Below are positions 55,639 through 64,000 of a stretch of DNA of 64,000 nt, piece after piece (within the stretch, counting starts at the first letter, position 1; each line of letters opens with the position of its first letter). The translations under genes and the position numbers were made by a program. The notes under the pieces are model-generated. The model did not search any database. It saw only the letters and a list, made by a program, of their open reading frames with translations, and had not been told where the DNA came from. Source of the stretch: Verticillium longisporum (lineage: Eukaryota; Ascomycota; Sordariomycetes; Glomerellales; Plectosphaerellaceae); assembly GCA_019188255.1 (NCBI GenBank), contig JAETXT010000001.1, positions 6,820,001-6,884,000 on the forward strand. Direction: 5' to 3'.

Positions 55639-58600
55639 TCAAGCGCGGGACTTGGTGGTGCTCATGGGCGTGGCGCTCGGTGTTGTCGACGGTCCAGTGT
55701 GAGAGTGCGCATGGCTGCCTCGGGATCGCTTGAGGGTTGAGTGTTGGTGAAGAGTGCCGACGTCGTGCCGTCCTGTATCACGTTAGTCTGCGCCGTCTTC
55801 TCACATTCAAGTTCAAGCAACTTACCATCACAGCAGGCGCGAACATTCTCCAGCCTGTCTGCTTCGCGATCTTGTCGCTCGATCATCTCGCGAACATCCT
55901 CGGCACTGTCGTGCACCTCGCTCGCCTCATAGATGCTGTTGCCGAGTTGCCCGCTGGCTGTCCGGCTGCGGAGGCTGGAAAATGTGCCCGAAATGACCTG
56001 GCTGTTCTTCCAGTAGCCGCTGAGCCGTCCAAGAGTCCCAATCGATGGCCGCTGCGGCGTGGCATTCTTTTGGTGATTTGGCGTTAACCGGGGCACTTCC
56101 ATCGACATGTCAATCGCCGGCGACTGGTTTCTCGTCGTTCGCGAATTGTAAGAAGATAGCGACGGGGCCATACGCGGCCTGGTGCTGGGCGCCGCCGAGG
56201 CCGTAGGTCGCATGCCACCAACTTGGGGGTTGAACTCGTCAACGTCTGCCTGCGTGATGTGACCCGCCATTTCCTCTGCGTCCGTCTGGCCTTCATCGTT
56301 TGTACGCAGAAGGAGGTACGAGAGAGCGTTGAACCATGTCTCGTGTCTTGAGCCCGTCGTACAGGTAAACTTGATCTGCCTTCCGGGGGAGACAACAATG
56401 AGACTCTTGCGGTGCAGGCCAGGAGGCATCGGGTTGTCGTCTGTCACAACTCGGACGGCCTCGATGGAGACACTCTTGGCCTTCATATCGGCACGGCCCG
56501 CCGTCGAGGGATCGCGGTCGCTCCAGTACAGAGTACGTGTGTACGGGTGCACCCAGAAGTAGCGGCGGTGCCGGTTCTCGGACATTTGACCTCGTCCCGC
56601 CTTGCGCGTATACTTCCAAAGGTACTCGCCAATCATCGTCTGCGTGATGGCCTGGATCATGCGAGGATCCGTGTTGGGGCCGAAGCCTGTCGCGTCCACG
56701 CCCAGACCGTTCGCCCGAATGTTAAAGCGCGTATCGATCTCGGACGCAAATGAAGACACGGACGAGCGGCGACTGCGAGCCGAGGCCTTGGTCGGCGAGT
56801 GGATGATGGCGGTCCCGTGTGGCGCAGCGCCAGTCCTAATGGCCTTCGGTGTCGGGGTGCCCTTGACGGACGCAGGAGACTGTGGCCGAACACTGCTCGG
56901 GGTCTGAGGTCGCTGTCCGCGCATGGCCGAGGCCGGCCACAGAGGCGGCCCCATGACGGAGGCGGTCCCAGGCGTTCCGTGCGCAGATCCGCTCCTAGCG
57001 GCTTCGATGACCTCCATATGGTTTTGCGGCAGCGGCGGCATAGGTTGCACGTTTGAGTTGCGACGACTGCTTGCGCTGCCTGGTCGTTGAGGCGCCGCCG
57101 TGATATCGTGTTGGGACTCAACAGACATGCGCCGGACACTGCCCAAGCTGCCTTGGTCTTGTGAGTAGCGTCGAATACGAACGGTGCCGGGTGTGCCAAG
57201 GCTGCTGCCCATCGAGAGGGACTTGTTGTGACACTTGGACCTGGCATTGAGCATATCATCGATGGCATCTGCAGTCAAAGAAGTCTGGGCTGATTGGTCT
57301 GACATGGACACTGCAGGCTTACGAGCAGGCCGAGACTCAACATTGGAAGAAATTTCCTTGAAAGGCTTCTGCGACTCGGGCGTGTCGGAGTGTCGAGATT
57401 CGCTTGGAGACTGGCGAGTCTCGTCTTCGGCGATCACGGGTCCTGCGTCGCTGCCGCTCTGCCCTCGGCCTGCGCTTCCGCCAAACAGTGCGTCATCGGG
57501 AGTTCTCAGTTGATCGGCGTTGACAAAGGGCGACTCCATTCCTCGGGGGAGAATAAAGCCATCCCGCTTAGGGGTACGAGGGGTCAACGGGCGCGTCTCG
57601 ACAGAGTCGATGGAAGAGAAGGCAAAGTTGGGCGACAGCGTGTCCGGGTGAGAAGGAGTGATAGGTTCAACCTCCTCCGAAACGACTGAAGATAGCGTCA
57701 AGGATGGCGGGACGGGACGAGAGCCAAGCCTGGGTACGACCTCCCATGATTCAATTCCTGAGAGGCGCAAAGGGACCCGAACAGGTTCTGGCTCTGCCCG
57801 TGGCTCAATGTGCTCGGAGTGCAGAGCAGACAAAGACATGGCCGGGAGGGCAACGGCCGGCTCCTCCGCCTCAGGTTCAGGTTCGACATGTTCAGACACG
57901 ATGCCTGAAAGGACAAGAGAGGGAAGGATGGGCTCGATCTCCGGCTCGGCAAGCGGCTCAATGTCGTGTATGGAGAGAGGAGACATGCTCAAAACAGGAG
58001 CAACTGGAACAGGCGGTTCGGGCTCGACCTTCGGCTCGATGGCTTCAGAAACGAAGCAAGAGAAAACCAGCTGCGGCATAGGGGGCGGGGGAGGAGGGGC
58101 CAGTTCAGGCTCTGCTCTGGGCTCAACAATCTCAGAGACCAAGGCAGAGAACGCGAGCTCAGGAGCCGGAGGAGGAGGCGGGGGTACAATCGCGGGTTCA
58201 GACCGTGGCTCAACAGCTTCAGACCGGTATGAAGAAAGGCCAAGCACCGGAGCGGGTAGGATAACCTCAGGTCCGACCCTGGGCTCCACGGTCGACGACA
58301 TCAGTGGTGAGTACTTCAGAATAGGTACCGGGACAGGCACCTCAGGCTCCACCTTTGGCTCGACCGTCTCCGAGAAAATCGGCGACAGTCGCAAGGCCGG
58401 TGCCGGTTCAGGAATGGGCTCAGGCTCAGCTTTGGGCTCAATGGCAGTGGAATCCAAGGCGGTGAACGTTAGCGCCGCAGGCGCGGGAGGCAGTACCACG
58501 GGTTCCGGGACTGGCGCCATGTCTTGATTGTCAATGGCTGAGAAGCTCAGGCGCGAGGCTGGAGGCTGAACAAAGCCATGTTGCATTGTGGGTGGGAGAG

Positions 58601-61132
58601 GGAACTGAGACAGCTCTCTGTCCATACCAGGATCGTGTTGTGCACCAGCATCGCTGTACGACCATGTTGATTGTGGCCTAGAGCGAGAGAAATCTGGCAG
58701 ACTCGAGGCGGTGGTGGTGTCACTCTGGCCTGAGATGGTACCGGCGTCGAGCATAGAAGATACAGACGTGGGCCTGTCGAGAGCAACGACGCTGACTGGG
58801 GATCGCGGGGTCAGGGGTTCCATAGGTTCGGTCATGACACCGCAGTCCACCATGAGAGGTCTCGTCCTCGTCAGATCGGGCGATGGCTCGCGGGACTTCT
58901 TCACAGGGTCGGTCATGATGCCACTGTCGACCATTGCAAGTTGAGGTAAAGCGAGCACAGAGGGCGTAGTGCTCGAACGCTTAGCCACAGATGCAGGGGT
59001 TATTGACCTAGCTCTGCGACTGGGCGTTGCATCGAGAGACTCGACATCGCTGCCTTCGAGCTCTGCCAGCTCGGCGAACAAACTCTGACCGGCTTGCTGG
59101 GGCGTTCCGTTGGCACTGCTGGTTGCAAAACTGGCCGGGCTGCTCTGGAAGGTGGGCTCCTCGCTCGCCTGTCGCGAGCGTCGGTTGAGGAATCCGCGGC
59201 TGACCTTGAGACGCATTTTTGTTGTGAAGAGTGCGCTACCGGCGTTCTCAGTTCGCTGTAATCCATATCTTCGTCCGCCGATGTCGATGCCGTGCTGTGG
59301 AAAGAGTTTCGGCTTCCAGCCAGCGTCAAGGCTTGCGGCCTTCGGGACCTTGAAGGGCTTTCCGTCTCGGTCTGGGCGTCGTCGTCGTCAGAAAACTCTT
59401 CGGCACCGGTATGGAAGCCTTCCGTTTCCGTGCCACGTTCGTTGGCTGTCTCGAAAGCGGCGTCGCTCGTCTCATTGGCGGTGTCAAACTGGTCGCTCGT
59501 GTCGGTGGTCATAGGATAGGCGCCAGGCCCGGGCATGCGAGACGTGGGAGTGGAGTGGGAAGAGCGTCTGGGACTAACGCCCTCGGAGTGCTCTTCCCAT
59601 TCAGGGTCGTCGACAATTTCGCTGCGGCTTGATCGAAGACCTCCCAGCAGAGTCTTGGCGGGCTTCTTGAACTCTTTAGAATCAACTTTGCGACTGCGAC
59701 GGTTCGAGAGACCACCAGAATCGTTGCGGGACCTTTCGAGCTCATCGCGACTGTCCTGGAGGAGCCTCTTGAGCTCAAGCTTCTCAGTCTTCTCGCGGTG
59801 CAGCTGCGATCGCTGGCTTTGGATAGTTCGCTGTGCATGAAGCAGGGACGTCTTGAGGTTTTCAGATTCGTGTACAGCGCGGCATGGGGTGTCCTTGTTA
59901 GGCGTGGGAGGGGGCGAGCGTTCCCGTGCGCCGTTATTGTTCGCAGTCTCGAAGCCTTCGTTGCTCATGCCCATGTGATGGTCGCGCTCGAGGCCTCGTC
60001 CGCGTTGAGACGAGAAGGCCTTGGCGAGTTCTTGGTTCTGGCCCATCAAGTCGTCGATCTTGCGTTGCAGAGTTGTGCGCTCGGTTTCTGCGAGAGCGGC
60101 GCTGCGTTTGGCTGTGCCGAGCTCTATATCGTGATGCTTGATGGAGGCTTCGTGCTCCTCGGCCAACTTTGCGTGGGAGAGCTTCACTTCGTCGAGTTCC
60201 TTCTGAGCCTGGTTCTTTTCAGCCTGGAGGATATTCAGAGCCTGGGTCATCTTCTTCTCGCGATCTGTGCCCTCTTTCTGGGAGGCCATCAGCTCGTGGA
60301 TCTGCGTCTCCAGGTTCCAGTTTTCGTCCTTATAACGATGTTCGCTCTCATCGAGGGTCTTGACCCGTTGCTGGAACCCTTCTGTCTCGATCTCGAGCCT
60401 AGTCTTCTCGGCCTTCGTATCCCGGAGCTCCTCGTCCTTCTCGGCGAGAAGAGCCTGCAGGTTGCGGACCTGGGCGAGCAGAGAGGTGCTGATCTCTGCT
60501 GCGAATTCGATGTCGTGCACCCGGTTGGAGGGTTGATTTCGTATCTTTCGGTTCGGGACGCTGAGCTTTGTCGGTGATCCTGTGGCTTGGCTCTCGAATT
60601 TTGACGGACTGACGGAACGCTGCGAGACCATCCTGTTAGTGCATATCATTCCCGGTGCTCTGTCTGCTTGACTCACTCTTCCACCGCGACCTTCCGGTAC
60701 ATGTGGTGAGCCTCCAGCTGCCTCATTACTGGGCACCCTCTGCTTCGGCAGGAAAGCCCGCGCGGTTTCCCGTGCTACATCATTGTATTCCTTTTCAATC
60801 TCGGTAAGCTTCGTGCGAAGCTCATCAGTCAGGTCTCCTTCAGCCTGTAGCTTTTCGACCTCCTTCAGTCGCTGTGCCAGCTCCTTTCGCTGCTGGACAA
60901 GCGCGGTCCCTAGCTTGCCCGCTTCTTCCATCCGACGTTCAGTTTCGGCCAGGTGAGCTTCGAGCGCGCGTTTCGCCTGGCCCGGGGAAGATGCAGGACC
61001 AAGAGCAAACAGTTGGCTGTCGAAGTTGGAGTACCGGTGGTGCGCCGGAGCGGAAGGCGACACAAAGGGGTCGTTAGAGCCGTCTGCATCGCCCGGAGGC
61101 AGCAGTGGCCTGTCGGCGAAAGAGGCCGCCAT
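55639..61132 (-). CDS. Cortical nuclear-migration protein ApsA/NUM1 (coiled coil plus PH domain), frame broken once
   Basis: Exons 61132-60677, 60619-55826 and 55772-55639. ApsA/Num1 anchors dynein at the cell cortex for nuclear positioning. Residues ~70-470 form long coiled coils (KRALEAHLAETERRMEEAGK; EISTSLLAQVRNLQALLAEK). A Ser-rich linker leads to LKVSRGFLNRRSR, then ~13 degenerate 22-29-residue repeats. Near the C-terminus the PH domain reads IGEYLWKYTRKAGRGQMSEN, RYFWVHPYTRTLYWSDRD and GRQIKFTCTTGSRHETWFNA. Splicing the last intron gives CCDGRHDVGTLHQHS and a basic tail ending STTKSRA. The coiled-coil half and the PH half are in different frames, meeting at an A5 run (T5 at 59216-59220 on plus). 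One added A joins them into 1794 aa, as expected for the family; two separate genes are unlikely since the overlap has no stop-promoter spacing. Confidence 0.88.
57580..58550 (-). repeat. Degenerate tandem protein repeat in ApsA/NUM1
   Basis: About 13 copies of a 22-29-residue unit with consensus L-x-(F/L)-S-x-(I/L)-x-S-(E)-x-(V/I)-E-P-(R/K)-x-E-P followed by a Pro-rich spacer. Examples are LAFSALVSEIVEPRAEPE and LVFSCFVSEAIEPKVEPE. NUM1-family proteins commonly carry repeats in this position; the copies here are diverged, arguing against recent expansion. Confidence 0.85.
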
Positions 61133-63762
61133 GGTGATGTCCGGCGGTCAAACGTCGCGTTCAGATGCTCTTCGTCGGAACCATGCGAGGCGGTTTCAAA
61201 TGGCAGTCGTTGATTCGGAGGTTTCTTTGTTTCCCGATCAGCGGATCGCCGTGAGGGGGATTGCCGGTGCACTGAGTACGTGTCCCTGCAGGTTCAGAAC
61301 GAACTCCCAGCAGCAACTAATTGGCAAACAATGCGATGCGCGGGTGTGGCTTTCGAAAGGTAGGACAGGAGCGTCAAGCTGTTTGAGGCGAAGCCAGTCG
61401 AACCCTGTCGATACCTTGACGCGGTCGAAGTAAATAGATTAGAAACGTGTGAGCGAACGATTAGGTCGAATTTCGGGCATGAAAAGGAGAGAAAGACAAG
61501 CTGATCCCAGAAATCAAAAGGTTGGTCGAAGGATCTGGCGAGGGTTGCAAGCGGAAGGAACTATCGGTCGGCAATTGTCGTGTTTAGAGGGATCGAGGCT
61601 GTTGTTGTGGTGGGACTCAGGATCGTCGCTGGAATGTGAGGGTGGCCGAAATAGACGACCCAGAAATGCGTAGCCCGATTGGTGAGACCTGAACGTTTGT
61701 GCTGACTGCCCGCTCTGACCGAATTTCGCCAATTCGATGCCGTGGCCCCAGCAAAAGGCCCAAAACGAGCGTGTTGGGGAAATCGGACACTGACAGCCTA
61801 TCAACCTCGCGCAACTGTCACGTCTTGACGCGCTTGCGCAGCCTAAGCTCGAGCAGACGAGAAAGCGTGCCCCACGGCAAGACCAAATCTCGAGACCCTC
61901 TCGAGGTGACAAGCAGGGACAGACAACAATGGTATTATTAGGGATGCCGGCCTGGCGAAAGCGGGCTGCTGACCGAAAGAAGGGCTAGGAATGGCGAGCA
62001 AATCGGAAGGGAGAAATGGCAAAAGTCTCGGGAAGAGCGAAGAAAGAAGAGGGCAGAGAAGGCAAGGGATCAATGCAAATAAGAGAGGGACGAATTCTGG
62101 CGGGGAGCTGCCGGAAGCCGTCTCGTCTCGTTTTCCCTCCACGTCGTTGGGTGGTTGTCTCGCGTGGACGATAGGCGGACGAGGGCAGGGGGAGAGAGGA
62201 GAGGGGAGGAGGTGTAGGTGAGGTCGGAGTCGAGATGAAGATCGAAGGATAAAGAGAGGAGGATCGAGATATGGGTGTGAATTCTGTTGACGTGACCTCG
62301 GAGGTTAAACAGACCTAGCCCAGGACACGGCGCACGCAGGCCCTCCTCACCACACTTTTGCGCAAGTACCTACGGGCTGCCGTCTCAGCGCCTGCCAGTG
62401 CCAGCTTGGTGCGTACAAGTAATGTACCTCAAGAGCAAAAGGCAGGTCAGGGCCAGACCAGAGATGCGCAGAATGAGCAATGTGAGAGGTCTCCCTCGCT
62501 CCGTTGATCCACCAAGGCGCGCGTAGAGACCTTGTCAGGGCCGAAAGTGAACATGGGGACAAGGTCCAAGACCACATTGTGGGCTTCGTGAGCGTTGCGG
62601 AGCGAATAGGACCCGAGCTGTGAGGAGGGGCGCCTGCGTGTAATCTGCCAACTTCAATGCCCCATGCTGGATATGCCAGGTACCATGCGCGAGGGAGGCA
62701 TGGGACGGGACGTAGTGTGAACATGTACAAGGACGCACAACCTGCGGGCCTGTGTCATCCGAGTGACGCCAGCGAAGCACAATACATATATACACGATGG
62801 TCTCATTCGTCTCATGCAAGCAGAAGCAGCATGAAGAACACACACAACTTTTGAACACACGGCTCGTGCTGCTCGTGTCCATTGGCACCGTCATCTGCTC
62901 TCCCTCCGTCAGACATGCTTCCCGCCCCAGATCCCAAGACAACGTGGATCAGATCTCCTCCACATTTGCTCAGTCCCGAGAAGATGTGATTGACTCGGGC
63001 TCTGCCCTGCGTCCTGACGAGGAAGAGGAACCCGGCAGAAGCAAGCAAGGCCTGGCCCCAGTTCCCGCGGTTTCAAGAGCTTCGTATTGCACGTCGTGCA
63101 CAAATCATCATGTTCATGGTACCCAGTGGCGTGGCTGCCAACCGATGAGCGGCCATGCCAATGTTCTCTCCAAGAACATGGACATGGCGCATGCCATGCC
63201 ATGACAGCACGGTCAGCAGCCGACACAGCAAGTGGCACACACACAAGTCATCAACATCAACAAACAATCCCAAGTCGCGTTCCTTCGAACCTTGGACGAA
63301 TCGTGTCGCATAATCTTCATTTTAGCCAGAACGAGCTCCACACCAGCTTCGCACTAGGCATTCGATGGGTCATATTCGGTTCGTCCAATCATGGACCGTC
63401 CCATCAATACACAGGTGCTATGTAGCTTGCCGCCAGTCGGACTACGTCGGTACCTTGGCTAGGTACCTAATTTAAGCGCCTCTTGATTACATCGCTTCCC
63501 TTGCAGGTGGGCGGCCCGAGCTACTTTGTCATTGGAGAGGCCATGCACAAAGTCATGTGATGGGTAACTCCACTCCTCAGCCACAGGCTTGGAAGGCGAC
63601 ACCAATGCGTTCGGCTTGGTCGAGTGGCTTGTTAATCCATCATCAGTCCTCAGCATTCTAGAATGATTCCCAGTGTCATCCCCTTGTCTACAACCTTTCT
63701 TTTTCGGACTACCCAACACTTTACACAACAACCTCATCGCCATCTTGCATAGCTCGAACACC
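61133..63762. promoter_or_regulatory. Divergent promoter region of ApsA/NUM1 and CWC24
   Basis: A 2.6-kb gap between divergent genes. From about 61960 to 62280 the plus strand is purine-rich, that is pyrimidine-rich upstream of apsA/NUM1, fitting its promoter or leader. TACCTACG at 62367 and TAGGTACCTAA at 63460-63470 belong to the dispersed motif family. No gene is recognised between, though 62.8-63.4 kb has several short overlapping frames. Confidence 0.45.
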
Positions 63763-64000
63763 ATGGAGCCGAACGGCGGTACAGGCATTGAGGCAGATGC
63801 CGCGCCTGCACCCGTCGCAGTCTTCAAGCGCCGTGGCGCAAAAGGCAAAGCCAACATTCGCAAGAGGCCAGCAACACCACCTGCGAACAGCGACTCCGAC
63901 CCCGACTACTCCTCATCGGAAGACGAGGCCGGTCACCGCATCAAGCGTCGAAAGAAGAATACAGGCACAGTCACAGCCTCGTCCAAAGCCAACGCCACCT
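63763..64000 (+). CDS. CWC24: Pre-mRNA splicing factor CWC24 (5' part, cut by window edge)
   Basis: The first 79 codons are open to the window edge: MEPNGGTGIEADAAPAPVAV, then FKRRGAKGKANIRKRPATPP, SDSDPDYSSSEDEAGHRIKR and RKKNTGTVTASSKA. This is the N-terminal pattern of Cwc24/RNF113-type spliceosome proteins in filamentous fungi; the CCCH zinc finger and RING domain that define the family would lie beyond the edge and cannot be seen. The ATG has a CACC context and follows a CT-rich leader. The identification rests on the N-terminal part only. Confidence 0.65.
   Translation, partial: MEPNGGTGIEADAAPAPVAVFKRRGAKGKANIRKRPATPPANSDSDPDYSSSEDEAGHRIKRRKKNTGTVTASSKANAT

Noticed and set aside
57658..58527. 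289-residue Gly/Ser-rich plus-strand frame
   Set aside because: It is the antisense of the apsA/NUM1 Glu-Pro repeats; the low-complexity composition follows from that.
1..64000. CRISPR arrays, tRNA or rRNA genes and intact transposons
   Set aside because: No regular spaced repeats, no convincing tRNA A and B box pair and no transposase or reverse transcriptase motifs were seen by eye; a tRNAscan and a repeat search would settle this.

Overview
The window is nuclear DNA of a filamentous ascomycete. The genes have short GT-AG introns (mostly 45-100 nt), coding regions are GC-rich with C-ending codons, and the centre has the gene order APC5 - COX13 - APN2 - [mating type] - SLA2 that is the classic frame of the Pezizomycotina MAT locus. 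Together with an alpha-box MAT1-1-1 and the filamentous-fungal apsA/NUM1, EOS1 and CIA30 genes, this points to Sordariomycetes, most likely Hypocreales (inference; no species is claimed).

Layout. 1-11 kb: a partial gene end, a sodium/solute symporter, mitoribosomal mL45, EOS1, eIF1 (SUI1) and an intradiol ring-cleavage dioxygenase. 11-14.5 kb: a gene-free stretch with a decayed, AT-shifted coding remnant. 14.5-22 kb: a two-RRM RNA-binding protein, CIA30 and APC5. 22-40 kb: the MAT region, with COX13, APN2, MAT1-2-1 (minus strand, intact) and MAT1-1-1 (plus strand, frame-broken) diverging from a 1.3-kb shared promoter, then 5.3 kb without genes, then SLA2. 41-50 kb: eL21 and uS4 on a shared promoter, SLU7, and REV3. 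50-64 kb: an NVJ2/TEX2-like lipid-transfer protein, apsA/NUM1, and the start of CWC24.

Main points. (1) Both mating-type master genes lie in one haploid locus, and no MAT1-1-2 or MAT1-1-3 is recognisable. This is either a homothallic-type locus or a MAT1-2 strain carrying a decayed MAT1-1-1. (2) REV3 has valine where the catalytic aspartate of polymerase motif A is expected. (3) Single-base reading-frame breaks occur in EOS1, MAT1-1-1, REV3, NVJ2 and apsA/NUM1. Most sit in short homopolymers and read as a missing base, so unpolished assembly indels must be excluded before calling MAT1-1-1 or REV3 dead. (4) Splicing oddities are a GC-AG intron in APN2, an 8-nt internal exon in COX13 and an 8-nt first coding exon in uS4. 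Most remaining genes are conserved housekeeping genes with intact, phase-consistent exons.
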